In this document: one piece after another, positions 22,996 to 34,905 of the stretch
How the letters are laid out: the number at the start of each line of letters is the position of its first letter
Numbering within the stretch: the first letter of the stretch is position 1
Origin: Adiantum capillus-veneris
Lineage: Eukaryota > Streptophyta > Polypodiopsida > Polypodiales > Pteridaceae
Direction: 5' to 3'
Length of the DNA stretch: 64,000 nucleotides
NCBI GenBank assembly: GCA_014529385.2
Contig: CM043956.1
Location: forward strand, 62,697,120 to 62,761,119
The notes under the pieces: model-generated
Databases searched by the model: none
Seen by the model: the letters and a program-made list of their open reading frames with translations, nothing else
Told to the model about the DNA's origin: nothing
Made by a program: the position numbers and the translations under genes

Positions 22996-24180
22996 ATGGA
23001 TAACGCTCCTATGGTTCAGTCAACAACTATAGAATCCATAGATTCTATGGTTTCTAAAGTGCCCAAGATGGATGATATTTCTATACTAGAGTCTAGTGTT
23101 GTGCAACTTGAGCAAGCTTCCAATAATGAGAACCAAGAAATCGATGCTTCAAAAATGCAACATACATCAAAAGAGACTGAAAAGTCCACTCACGAGCTAT
23201 TGCCAATTGGTACTACGTCATGTAGCGTAGATGTTGAGAAATCCATGCTTACAATTATATTGGATTTAAATGGTCTATTGTTGAAACGTTCCCCTCAACC
23301 ATCCTCACACCACAACTCAGTGCAAATGGATTCAAAAAGATATATTATACTCAGGCCAGGTTGCATCCAATTCTTGAAGACTATTTTACAAAGGTTTAAT
23401 GTTGCAATTTGGTCGACAGCTACTAGGAATAATGTGTATCAAATCCTTGCAGCACTAAACAACTTAGCTGAGGATACATTGCCTTTCTTTGCAATTTGGT
23501 CGCAAGATGTTTGCTACACCGCTCAAACTCAAAAATTGTTTAGACCCGACAATCCAAACGTTGAGGCAATGTTCAAGCCTCTAGCCAAAATTGCCATGGG
23601 GTTTGAATGTGATCCACAAAGAACAGTGCTTATTGATGACTCTCCTTACAAGGGATGTATTTCACCAGCAAACAATTGCATTTTTCCACCACAATTTGAT
23701 GCTGAGAAGATGGTTGACAATATGCTCTTGGAGGAGCTACTGCCATACTTGATTCAGCTTGATGAGAGAAGGGATGTGCGTGATTTAATTGCTTCTAATC
23801 GTTATGGACAACCTATAGTGACAAATGATAGTGAATACAAACAAATCATGGAGTATTGGAAGCAGAAAAATGATGTTTGGTCAGCTAAGGTGTTCTTTAC
23901 AAGAAGAATACCACCTGCAAAAGGTGACAGAGATGAAACTATCATTGAAGATGCAAGTGACACAAGCCACCGCAATGAAATGAGAAGAGCCCAAATACAA
24001 GAGATCTTGGCAAAGGAGCGTACACCCATTGAAAGCATGAAGGCGTCACAATTGACCACTTTAGCTAGGCAATTGGGTTGTAACACAAAAGGAGTTTTGA
24101 AGGCAACCACAGCAAAGGCTTATATAAATAAGGTGAAAGCTGAGAACAATCTTCTAAGGCTGGATAGAAAGCAACCCTAA
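22996..24180 (+). CDS. FCP1/NLI-interacting-factor-like phosphatase-fold protein with altered motif I and SAP-like tail
   Basis: The predicted protein has 394 residues. ATG 22996 is chosen because it is the first ATG after the splice acceptor at 22980-22981. Residues 1-80 are low-complexity and acidic. The HAD/FCP1 fold spans about 85-260: motif I LDLNGLL (D90, N92, L94), where canonical enzymes have D-x-D-x-T/V; motif II WSTA (139-142); K194; and motif IV VLIDDSPYKG (211-220, D214-D215). The first Asp (nucleophile) and motif IV Asp pair are kept, but the second Asp of motif I, the general acid, is Asn. Plant relatives with a D-L-N-G motif exist as far as I recall, so this may be a lineage feature rather than decay. 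Residues 345-381 resemble a SAP DNA-binding helix pair. FCP1-family enzymes dephosphorylate the RNA polymerase II C-terminal tail; this one is probably weak, altered or a binding protein. Confidence 0.85.
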   Translation: MDNAPMVQSTTIESIDSMVSKVPKMDDISILESSVVQLEQASNNENQEIDASKMQHTSKETEKSTHELLPIGTTSCSVDVEKSMLTIILDLNGLLLKRSPQPSSHHNSVQMDSKRYIILRPGCIQFLKTILQRFNVAIWSTATRNNVYQILAALNNLAEDTLPFFAIWSQDVCYTAQTQKLFRPDNPNVEAMFKPLAKIAMGFECDPQRTVLIDDSPYKGCISPANNCIFPPQFDAEKMVDNMLLEELLPYLIQLDERRDVRDLIASNRYGQPIVTNDSEYKQIMEYWKQKNDVWSAKVFFTRRIPPAKGDRDETIIEDASDTSHRNEMRRAQIQEILAKERTPIESMKASQLTTLARQLGCNTKGVLKATTAKAYINKVKAENNLLRLDRKQP

Positions 24181-24181
24181 G

Positions 24182-24274
24182 GTACTAGTGACATGTCATA
24201 TATTCTTGATACACATGCTTGAACACTCATGTGCATGGTATCTAACAAATCTTTCTTTTTATTCCTTCTTGCAG
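24182..24274 (+). other. Probable 3'-UTR intron of the FCP1-like gene
   Basis: A GT (AG|GTACTA) just after the stop and an acceptor CTTCTTGCAG ending at 24274 frame 93 bp. The following sequence to 24382 is open (DLTKDTTRW...). If the donor at AATAAG|GTGAAA (24131/24132) is used instead, this would replace the last 16 residues with an alternative tail ending at 24382. Confidence 0.5.
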
Positions 24275-24382
24275 GATCTTACAAAGGATACTACTAGATG
24301 GAGCTCAATCAATAGAGATTTTGATATTTTTGCTCAAAATAATGAAGCAGTCACCTACATTTTTTGTTTATCAATTTCTTGA

Positions 24383-25099
24383 GAGACTTTATTTTAGTTT
24401 GTAATCATCAAATGAAATGAAAAGTATCCTTCTTATTAAGATTGTTGATCTTTTTCTTGTTCAAACCTTTCAATTGTGATTTATAGTTTTGTTAGCATGA
24501 GATTGTGATTTATAGTTTTGTTAGCATGAGATTGTGCTTTTTGGCTTTACTTAAGTTATTAATTGTGAAAGATCCAAGTTTTTTTTCTTTACTTAAGTTA
24601 TTGATTGCCTATGTAATAGTCCTTAAAACAATATCGGATGGCTTTCTTGCTCCCATGTCTCACATTGGTCTTTAGGTAAGACAAGTGGTGACCTTGAAAG
24701 TATGGTCTCATATCTCGATCAAGTGAAGAGACATGAAGCTTAAATATCACTACTATGTATCTAGTGTTAAACTCCATCGAGACAAAGACTAGATAGCCAA
24801 ATTGCAGTCGAGTTTAAGTGAAAAATCCATTTGAGCTAAGGTAAAACTTATAGTGCCTCATTTTTCTAGGATTCTACCCCATCAAGGAAGTTATAATCTA
24901 GCACAAACCAATTAAGACTCTTTTGGAGCCTAGATAGGACAATTCGTGGAACTTATGAAACTTATTATTGAGTTAGAGTCTAGTTTAGATAAGCAAAAGA
25001 TCTTCAAACCAGCACTTGGTCTTACTATTCAATATTCAAAGTCCCTTGAGGCTAACAAATTACATACCCACTTGTAACCTAACTAATGAGTAATTATAT
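24383..25099. other. AT-rich spacer with a 29-bp duplication
   Basis: This is 3'-flanking DNA of the FCP1-like gene. A 29-bp unit (attgtgatttatag...) is duplicated at 24473 and 24502. There is one degraded forward core copy near 24680, and sequences with no other recognisable content. This spacer is where repeat orientation flips from forward to reverse. Confidence 0.5.
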
Positions 25100-25235
25100 A
25101 GATCTAAGCAAGTATATATAATGAGTCTTCAAACTAATAATCCAAGGGAAGAGAGTAGCAAGGTCCACTACTTGTCCAAGCTCAGCTCTAGACAACATAG
25201 AAAGATGCTAGTTCTACTAATTGTCTAATTATAGG
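25100..25235 (-). repeat. Boundary module, inverted copy at the right of the main gene block
   Basis: It reads as the reverse complement of 16300-16457: 'agatctaagcaagtat', the 'ccaaggga' block, one inverted core, 'agctctagacaacat', and 'ctactaattgtctaat'. It is also a direct duplicate of 30671-30817, and similarity to that copy continues rightward for several hundred bases. Confidence 0.85.
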
Positions 25236-28200
25236 CATGGAGAAATGATAGAAGGTTGACCACTTGTCCAACCTATCATCTCTAGTAAGATGGGAGGTTT
25301 GGCCTTAAGATTCACCATGTAACCAACCTATACATCATTGTATTATGAAGAGTAAAAAAGCAAAGCTCCACCACTTGTCCAAGCTAGTTCTAAAATCCAC
25401 ATGGAGATAAGCAAGCTCCACCATTTGTCGAATCTCTCTTCCATTAAAACATGAAAAAACTCATCTATGTTGTACAGGGGGACTTTTTTCCAAGGTCCAC
25501 CACTTGTCCAAGCTAGGATCCCTAGTAGCACGAGTGGTTTGGTCTCAAGATACACCACTTGTACACTCTATGTCATTATATTAAGAAGAACTATGTATTA
25601 AGGTCCACCACTTGTCCAACCTATAAGGTTATATCTTAAATGGTATCCTTTCTCACCACTTGAAATGCCCATGATATGTTTTACACGGGGGTTTCATTCC
25701 AAGGTCCACCACTTGTCCAAGCTAACTCTATTCAAACATAGAGAGAAGCAAAGGTCCACCACTTGTCCAAGCTAACTCTATTCAAACATAGAGAGAAGCA
25801 AAGGTTCACCACTTGTCAAAGCTAGGCTCCGTTGAAGTATGGAGAGAAGTAACCTCCATCATTTTTCCAAGATAGGTGCCATTCAAACATGGAAAGAATC
25901 AAGATCTACCATGTCTCCGAGATTCTAGGCTCCATTGAAACACCCTAAAACCATGATATTTTGTACATGGGGTGTTTACATTCAAGGTCTACCACTTCTC
26001 TAACGTATTATACCTAGTAGCATGAGTGATTTGGTCTTAAGATTCACCACTTATCCACTCTATGTCATTATATTAAGAATAACTGGGTGTTAAGGTCCAC
26101 CACTTGTCCAACCTATAAGGGTATATCTTAAATGGTATCCTTCACCACTTATCAAGGTCCATCACCACTTTTCCAACCTATAAGGTTATATCTTGAATGA
26201 TATTTTTCCTCATCACTTGTAATGTCCATGCTATGTTTTACAAAGGGGTTTTGTTCCAAGACCCACCACTTGTCCAAGCTAACTCCATTAAAACATAGAG
26301 AGAAGCAAAGGTCCACCACTTGTCCAAGATAGGCTCCATTGAAACATGGAGAGAAGGATGATCCACCATTTCTCCAAGATAGGTTCCATTGAAACATTGA
26401 GAGAAGCAATCTCCACCATGTCTCCAAGCTAGGCTCCATTGAAATACCCTAAACCCATAATTTTGTACATGAGGGGTTTACATTCAAGGTCCACCACTTG
26501 TCCAACCTATTATCCCTAGTAGCAAGAGTGGTTTGGTCTCAAGATTCACCACTTGTACACTCTATGTCATTATATTAAGAAGAAATATGTGTTAAAGTCC
26601 ACCACTTGTCCAGCCTATAAGGTTATATTTTAAATAGTATCCTTTCTCACCACTTGAAATGCCCATGATATGTTTTACATGGGGGTTTCATTCCAAGGTC
26701 CACCACTTGTCCAAGCTAACTCTATTAAAACATATAGAGAAAGAAAGGTCCACCACTTGTCCAAGCTAGGCTCATTGAAACATGGAGAGAAGGAACCTCC
26801 ACTGTTTCTCCTAGATAGGCTCCATTGAAACATGGAGAGAAATAAGCTCCACCATGTCTCCAAGTTGCTAGGCTCCATTGAAATACCCAATACCCATAAT
26901 TTTTTGTACATGGGGGGTTTACATTCAAGGTTCACCACTTGTCCAACCTATTATCCCTAGTAGGTTTGGTCTCATGATTCACCACTTGTCCACTCTATGT
27001 CATTATATTAAGAGGAATTAGGTGTTAAGGTCCACCACTTGTCCAACCTATAATGTTATAGCTTGAATGGTATTTTTTCTCACCACTTGTAATGCCCATG
27101 ACATGATTTACATGGGGGTTTTGTTCCAAGGTACACCACTTATCCAAGATAAATCTATTGAAACATAGAGAGAAACAAAGGTCCACCACTTTTCCAAGCT
27201 AGGCTGCATTGAAACATGGACCTTAATACCAAATTATTTCTAGTAGCATGAGTGATATTTTGTACATGGGGCGTTTACATTCAAGGTCCACCACTTGTCC
27301 AACCTATTTCCCTAGTAGGTTTGGTCCCAATTTCACCACTTATCCACTCTATGTCATTATATTAAGAATAATTGGGTGTTAAGGTCCACCACTTGTCCAA
27401 CCTATAAGGTTATATATTGAATGGTATTTTTTCTCACCACTTGTAATGCCCATGATATGTTTTACATGGGGTTTTTGTTCCAAGGTCCACCACTTTTCCA
27501 AGATAACTCTATTTAAACATAGAGAGAAACAAAGGTCCACCACTTGTCCAAGCTAGGCTCCATTGAAACATGGAGAGAATGATGTTGCACCATTTATCCA
27601 AGATAGGCTGCATTGAAACATGGAGAGAAGCAAGCTTTACCATGTTTCCAAGCTAGGATCCATTGAAACACTCTAGGGGGTTTTATTTCAAGGCCCACCA
27701 CTTGTTTAACCTATTATCCCTAGTAGCATGAGTGGTTTGGTTTCAAGATTCACCACTTGTACACTCTATGTCATTATATTGTGTTAAAGTCCACCACTTG
27801 TCCAACCTATAAGGTTATATCTTAAATGGTATCCTTTCTCGCCACTTGAAATGCCCATGATATGTTTTACATGGGAGTTTCATTCCAAGATCCACCACTT
27901 GTCCAAGCTAACCATATTCAAACATAGAGAGAAACAAAGGTCCACGACTTGTCCAAGCTAGGCTCCATTGAAACATGGAGAGAAGGAACCTCCACCATTT
28001 CTCCTAGATAGGCTCCATTAAAACATGGAGAGAAGTAAGTTCCACCATGTCTCCAAGATGCTAGGCTCCATTGAAATACGCAAAACCCATGATATTTTGT
28101 ACATGGGTGATTTACATTCAAGGTCAACCATTTCTCCAACCTATTATCCCTAGTAGGTTTGGTCTCACAATTCACCACTTTTCCACTATATGTCATTATA

Positions 28201-29000
28201 ATAAGAGGAATTGGGTGCTAAGGTCCACCACTTGTCCAGCCTATAAGGTTATACCTTGAATGGTATTTTTTCTCACCACTTGTAATGCCCATGACATGCT
28301 TTACATGGGGGTTTTGTTCCAAGGTTCACCACTTGTCAAGAAAATTCTATTGAAACATAGAGAGAAACAAAGGTCCACCACTTTTCCAAGCTAGGCTCCA
28401 TTGAAACATGGACCTTAATACCAAATTATTCCTAGTAGCATGAGTAATATTTTGTACATGGGGGGTTTGCATTCAAGGTCCACCACTTGTCCAACGTACT
28501 TTTCCTAGTAGGTTTGGTCGCAAGATTCACCACTTGTCCACTCTATGTCATTATATTAATAATAATTGGGTGTTAAGGTCCACCACTTTTCCAACCTATA
28601 AGGTTATATATTGAATGGTATTTTTTCTCACCACTTGTAATGTCCATGATATGTTTTATATGGGGATTTTGTTCCAAGGTCCACCACTTGTCCAAGCTAG
28701 ATCTGTTCAAACATAGAGAGAAACAAACATGCACCACTTGTCCAAGGTAGGCTCCATTGAAACATGGAGAGAATGATGCTCCACCATTTATCCAAGATAG
28801 ACTCCATTGAAACATGGAGAGAAGTAAGCTCCACCATGTTTCCAAGATGCTAGAGTCCATTGAAATACCCAAAACCCCTGATACTTTGTACATGGGGGGT
28901 TTACATTCAAGGTCCACCACTTGTCCAACCTATTATCCCTAGTAGCATGAGTGGCTTGGTCTCAGGATTCACCACTTGTCCACTCTATATCATTATATTA
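25160..29000 (-). repeat. Right array of the 50-bp repeat, reverse orientation
   Basis: The core appears as its complement, GGTCCACCACTTGTCC, for example near 25606, 25701, 25754, 26096, 26490, 27030 and 28905. Monomers hold the same hairpin with complemented loop (CTCCAT-TGAAAC-ATGGAG or CTCTAT-TGAAAC-ATAGAG). Linker blocks of the left array recur in complement (for example 'ggtctcaagattcaccactt', 'gtgttaaggtccacc'). Copies are more diverged than on the left and no clear 867-bp order is visible. Open frames on the minus strand in this array come from the repeat. Confidence 0.9.
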
Positions 29001-29035
29001 AGAAAAATTGGGTTTCCATATCTAAATGGATCTTT

Positions 29036-29062
29036 GCTTGGATAAGTGGTAGACCTTGAGAC
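29036..29062 (+). repeat. Single forward core copy left of the second FCP1-like gene
   Basis: 'gcttggataagtggtagacc' lies in forward orientation 200 bp before the second FCP1-like gene, although the array on its left is in reverse orientation. This repeats the pattern in which cores point towards a gene. Confidence 0.7.
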
Positions 29063-29247
29063 CTAAATACCCATTCTACACTAGAGCATTGGTTAAGCCT
29101 TATACACTTCAAGCATACCTTTAACAACAAGTAGTAGTTATTAGTTGACTTAAGTCTAGTTGAACTCCATGGTATTGAGACTAAGAGAGAGTGTAGCATA
29201 AAAAAGAGTCAGGATTTTAATTTGACTTTCTTTCTATTAATGAGTAG

Positions 29248-29817
29248 ATCATAGATGGATTTTGGTATCTAATAAAACTTGTGGAGGACAAAGATGAAGT
29301 TTATCATGTGGTGCGACCAGACGCACAAAGTTTTTTGGATTTTTGTGCTGAATACTTTGAGCTATGGATATGGAGTTGCTATAACTTAACAAGGGTGCAA
29401 CGCATCACACAAAAGTGTTTTCCTGAGCAGTATACCAAGTTCAAGGTGTTTATGAGTAACAAAAATTGCCAAAATCCAAATATCATGTTAGGATTTACAA
29501 GGGTTTATCACAAAAATCTGAGTGATATTTGGAAGATATTTGAGGATTTGGATGCAAACAATACCTTAATTTTTGATGACACTCCATATAGGGTGATGTG
29601 GAACATGCCAGGGACATATCTTATATTTCCAAAGATGTGGAGGCAAACTTCCGAGCAACTTCAAAACTTCTTGCAGAGAACCATAATTCCATGGTTGGTA
29701 GGATGGTTGTATGCAAGAGATAAGAGAGTCTATACATATAACACAATTGTAAATCAGTATAGTGATTCTGAGACAAATTATGTCCTTGGTGTGTACTTGT
29801 CAACACGAAAGCATTGA
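29248..29817 (+). pseudogene. Second FCP1-like protein, lacking the N-terminal half of the fold
   Basis: The frame is open from 29248 after a TAG, with no in-frame ATG until 'FMSN' (residue 60 of the part from 29281), so the 5' exon is missing or elsewhere. Recognisable parts are VRPDAQSFLDFC (matching 'RPGCIQFLK' of the first gene), WIWSCYN (motif II region), KNLSDIWKIF and NTLIFDDTPYR (motif IV, Asp pair kept). Motif I is absent. A possible acceptor (catag ending 29254) lies just upstream. The tail to residue 178 is shorter than in the first gene and has no SAP-like part. It is either the last exon of a larger gene or a relic. It is enclosed by core repeats pointing inwards. Confidence 0.6.
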
Positions 29818-30654
29818 ATAAATATGGCTATAAGATGCTTTTTTTATTCTAGTGTGTATCTTTCAACATTTGTATAATTTGATATAGTCTTTTTTTTTTA
29901 TATAAAAGGTGTGTCAATTTTATGAACACTTGAATGGAGTGCACCCTACTCTAAGGGGACTTCAATGTACTATTGGAGTGCATCCTATTGTAAGGGGACT
30001 CTGATGTATTGCTAGAGTGCACCCAAATTTTTGGGGACTCATTTTTTATTTGATTGGGGCCTATGTTGGGTCATATAGTAAAAGAAATTCATTTTTTGTC
30101 AATTCATATCGAGGTTGCATTTATTTGGAACTATGAAAGAATTGATGTTTGATGTCAAAATAAAACTTGTAAGTGTGGATCAGAGAATTCATGGACTTTA
30201 AATATGTGAGAGGGATCTTTTTCTTGGGCACAAATGTTTGCTTCAAGAATTTTGTCATTACATACTTTATGTGAAAGAGTTTTAGAACCTAAAAGACTTT
30301 GAAAACAAAACTATGGAATCTAAGTGCATGTATTCTTGAATGGCTTGAAAGTTGATGTATACATGCATGTCGCCTTGATGAAGATTTAAATCTGACAAGA
30401 TGGAAAGATATAATTCTTGGACGTTACCTTTGTCAATTTGGTAATAACATATTTAACTTTCTTTTAATATGGGTGGAAAATATATTATTATGTGCATTTG
30501 GAAAATATATTATTATGTGCATATTTAACTTTCTTTTAATATGGGTGGAAAATATATTATTATGTGCATTTGGAACCTAATTGCTTGACCTTCAAACCAA
30601 GATTCCTATGTTATTTTTTCATATACTTTTTTATATTGAATTAAGATTGTGGAT
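29818..30654. other. AT-rich 3' flank with two small direct repeats
   Basis: Three degenerate ~40-bp units (GAGTGCACCC...AAGGGGACT) occur at 29936-30035. A segment with 'aatatgggtggaaaatatattattatgtgcat' is duplicated around 30467-30570. No coding region is recognised. Confidence 0.5.
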
Positions 30655-30817
30655 GCAAGGTCCACCACTTGTTCAAGCTAGATCTAAGAAAGTATATATA
30701 CTGAGTCTTCAAACTAGTAAACCAAGGGGAGAGAGAAGCAGGGTCCATCACTTGTCCAAGCTCATCTCTAGACAACATAGAGAGATGTTATGTCTACTAA
30801 TTGTCCAATATAGTCAT
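30655..30817 (-). repeat. Boundary module, third copy
   Basis: It matches 25100-25235 directly and 16300-16457 in complement, including the end-proximal 'ccaccacttgttcaagctagatct', which is the exact complement of the 16.44-kb end apart from one base. It lies at the right of the second FCP1-like gene. Confidence 0.85.
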
Positions 30818-32070
30818 GGAGAAATGATAGAAGGTTGATCCACTTGTCCAACCTATCATCTCTAGTAAAATGGGAGGTTTGGCCTTAAGATTCACCATGT
30901 AACCAACATATACTTCATTGTATTATGAAGAGTAGAAAAGAAAAGCTCCACCACTTGTCTAAGGTAGTTCCAAAATCAACATGGAAGAAGAAAGCTTCAC
31001 CATTTGTCCAAGATAGGTTCCATTAAAACATGGAAAACCTCATATATGTTGTACATGGAAGCTTTTTTCCAAGGTCCACCACTTGTCCAAGCTAGGATCC
31101 ATTAAAACATGGATAGAAACAAGGCTCCACAACTCATCCAACCTTTATAGCTGCGAAGTGTACCGGTTGTTTAAACTAGGCATGGGAAAATAATAGAAGG
31201 TCCACCACTTATCCAATATATTATCTCTAATAGCATGGGAGGTTTGGTCTCAAGATTTAGGAATTGGCTGACCTGTATTTCATTGTATTATGATGAATTT
31301 GGTTTTAAAGTCAACTACTTATCCAAGCTATAAGTTTATATCTTGAATGGTATTCCTTCCCATCACTTAGAAAACCAATGATATGTTGTACATGGGAGGG
31401 TTTGTTACAAGGTCCACCACTTGTCCAAGCTAGTTTCATTGAAACATGGATGAAGACAAGCTCCACCATTTGTAAAAGCTAGACTCCATTGAAATCTAGA
31501 AAATCCATTCTATGTTGTACATGGGGTTTTTGTTTTAAGGTCCAACACTTGTCCAAGCTAAGATCCATTGAAACATGGAGTAGAGAAACACTCCACCACT
31601 TGTCCAAGCTAGGCAACATTGATAGTAGTTGGTTTATTTTGAAGATCCACCACGTGTCTAAGCTAACTCTATTGAAACATAGAGAGAAGCAAAGGTCCAC
31701 CAACTGTTCAAGCTAGGCTCCATTGAAACATGGACAGAAGCAAGCTCCACCATTTCTCCAAGATAGACTCCATTGAAACATGGAGAGAATCAAAGGTCCA
31801 CCATTTCTCCAAGCCAAGATCTAGTTGTCCAACCTATAAGGTTATATCTTAAATGGTAATCTTTCTAATCACTTGGAATACCCATGATATGTTTTACATG
31901 GGGGTTTTGTTCCAAGATCACCACTTGTCCAAGCTAACTCTATTGAAACATAGAGAGAAGCAAAGGTCCACCACTTGTCCAAGCTAGTCTCCATTGAAAC
32001 AAGGAGAGAAGCAAGCTCCATCATTTCTCCAAGATAGGCTAGCATGGATAAGTGCACCTTGAAACCAACC
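30655..32070 (-). repeat. Outer right array of the 50-bp repeat, reverse orientation
   Basis: Complement cores lie near 30660, 31074, 31415, 31598, 31966 and others. The first ~450 bp duplicates 25100-25540, including the linker 'atgggaggtttggcctta'. Copies are diverged and the array fades by 32070. One forward core (about 32265) lies beyond it. Confidence 0.85.
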
Positions 32071-33046
32071 TTCCTATGAGGCAATAGAGCATATGCTACA
32101 TATTTTATGTATGCCCCATGCCTCAAATTAAGAAGTTATAGATTAGAAGTGGACCTTGCTTAAATGTCACATGCAATAAATTAAGGAAAAATAGCCAAGT
32201 GGATTGTATTCCTCAATGGATCCTTGCTTTCACAAGTTGTGAACCTTGAGTCACTTTTACATTAACTTGGACAAGTGGTGGACCTAGAAACCAAGCTCTC
32301 CATGTTGAGATAAGTTGTAGGTAGGACATTAGAACATAGACAACGATAATGGATGCAATATACTCCTCTCCTAATAATCCAATTGATTGAAACCATGATA
32401 TTTTAGTTGTTTTCATTGTGTATTGTATGTGCATAAAGTGGAATGAGACCTTAAGAAAACTCAAATTTTTGACAAAATCTCTATATTTTATACATGATAT
32501 ATTGAAAGTTGTCCAACCTGGGAATTGGGATTTTCCCACTCTACCTAATATGGTCTTCGTTCTTTTTCTAAATATTTGTCTTCCATTCCATTTATACTTT
32601 AGCAGTGAAGTAGCTAGACACAGGGTTTAGTGTTTGGTAGAGTCTAGAAGTCGAGGACTTGCTAGATCTATTCTCAAGAGGTAAAGAGAGTTGTGAGTGA
32701 GATAGCCAAAAGCATTTCATTCTTCAATTTTCTCTATGCTTTCAGAGTGCTGTTCCATTTTCCATTTCGACTTTATTTTGTACTGTTCAATTTTTTTTTG
32801 TTTTATGTTTCATTTTAGTACTTAGGAGGAGAGTAAGTAGCAACTACCACCATCAAATTTGGGCTAAAAGATTGAGGAAAAAAAAGGTAAATACCATATT
32901 TTGGCCGATATGAGCATAACTCTGAAAATTTGAAAATTTGATGGTAGAGAGCTCAAAAGTGATCCAAATTCAAAAAATTGTGGACCAAAGGCATCAACAT
33001 ACTCTCTAGAAGCAATCTGGAAAGTTTGGCCAGAATCTGTGGAGGA
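32071..33046. other. Non-coding DNA between the array and the palindrome repeats
   Basis: It holds one isolated forward core repeat (about 32265-32287), AT-rich sequence and T-rich tracts (32785-32800). It may include the 5' end of the gag-protease element to the right, but I could not identify a 5' LTR or a primer-binding site. Confidence 0.4.
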
Positions 33047-34905
33047 ACATGGATCGCGATCCATGTACCCCAAAAAACCATTTTTAGTGAAAAGTGACCA
33101 GTTACAATGTACATCATTGGGATACTGCTCTGATCAAGTTTGCTTGAAAGAAAAACTGAAAAATCACTTCAGAATTGGCTGTTAGGGCAAAAACAACCAA
33201 AACAGGGATTCAGACACAAAATTGGGCAAATCTTGAGATTTTGGGATCCAAATTCAAAAGGGGTGAGATTTGGCTTCTACAAGGCATAGAGAACCAGCAG
33301 AACTAAATGCATGAAAAAATGATGTCAAACATGGATCGCGATCCATGTACCTTTTGATATTTTGGGTTGATATTTGACAAGTATATCCTTAATATCATTT
33401 GGAACAACTTTCCCAAAAGGTACCATGTCAAAAAATTAAAAAAAGTTGGTCAAAATAGCCAAATACAGAAACTAGTCAAAAACCGCTGGACAGACAGAAA
33501 AACTTACTTTTGAATGACAAAAACTAGTCCAAATTCAAAACTTTTGATACCATAGCATCTAGTAAACATGTTGATTCTAATGGTACCAAGAAAGGTCAAT
33601 TTGGCTTTCAAACATGGATCGCGATCAATGTACCTCATGAAAAAAATTTGAAAATTTTTTGGTTGAGATTTAAGCAGTAGGTAGCTGACACATAGACAAA
33701 ACAACTTTCCCAAAAGAACCATATGCAAAAAGGTTGTAAAAAGTGGTCAAAAGAGCCAAAAATAGAACATTCTCAAAACTGCCATAGCAGACTGTAAAAG
33801 TCAGCTTTGGTAGGGCAAAATTGATTCAAATTCAAAAAGATTTGTGGAGCAAGCTACAAACATCATAAGTTGTCAGCACACCAACCAAAAATTTCAGATC
33901 CAAAAGTGGTGGAACATGGATCGTGATCCATGTACCCCATAGGAATTTTTGGAAAGAAACTTTTCAAGCCTGTAGCAAAGACCATTGTGAACAAAAGTCC
34001 CCAAAGAAATTTTGTCAAAAAGGTTCAAAAAGTGGATGAAAAGAGCCAAAAATAGTTCAAGAGGAAAACCCTAAAACAGACCTAGGGATTGACTTTTGCC
34101 AAACCTAAACAAGTCCAAATCACCAAAAAACCATATAGCAGGGATCAGTGGACCAAGGGCAAGCTTTGTGCCAAGTTTCAGTGCAATCTGACACATAGGT
34201 ACATGGATCGCGATCCATGTTCCTTTATCATCACAGATTGATACCAAACTTATGTCATAGCTAGAGGACATCACAAGGAGTCTAGTGGTCTTTTCAAAAC
34301 TGAATTTGGACACCAAAAACCAAACCAAAGCCCTGAACTACCAAGTACTCTGACAAAGTGCCAGAACTGACCTAATCTTCAATCCAGAGGTCCATTTTCA
34401 AATTTTTTGACACCAAATGACCTAATAATCATGTTGAATCTGATGGTACCAAGAGAAGTCAATTTGGGCTCCAAACATGGATCGCGATCCATGTACCTAT
34501 AGTAACAACTTGACTTGAAACTTTCTAGATCAGTAGGGCACACATAAGGAAACATCTCCCCAACTCCAATTTTGGAAAAATTTGAGCAAATTTGCGTCAA
34601 AAGAGAGCAAAACGGGTGACAAACTGAAAACCATTGTGCAGACCTAGTGGTGGCTATTTGACATATCAAAACAAGTCCAAATCCAAAAAGATTTGAAATT
34701 TAGCCTATGGACATAGTCAGGAATAAGCTGCCAAGAGATCAAGTCCAAATGTGGTTGAACATGGATCGCGATCCATGTACCTCCACCTCAGAATTTGCTA
34801 AAAATTGGTACAAAGCCTGTATATGACCTTGTCTACACACAATCAAAATTTGAGAAAATTTGGGGAAAAAAAATTGACAGGGACATGGATTGCGATCCAT
34901 GTACC
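33047..34905 (+). repeat. ~282-bp diverged repeat with a conserved 20-bp palindrome, eight copies
   Basis: The palindrome CATGGATCGCGATCCATG, flanked by A and T, occurs near 33047, 33329, 33612, 33914, 34201, 34475, 34759 and 34883. Spacings are 282, 283, 302, 287, 274, 284 and 124 bp. Copies three, four and eight carry one change each; the other five are exact. Nearly all are followed by ACC. The sequence between is only loosely conserved ('aaaagagccaaaaatag', 'caactttcccaaaag', 'caagtccaaatcc'). Confidence 0.93.
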
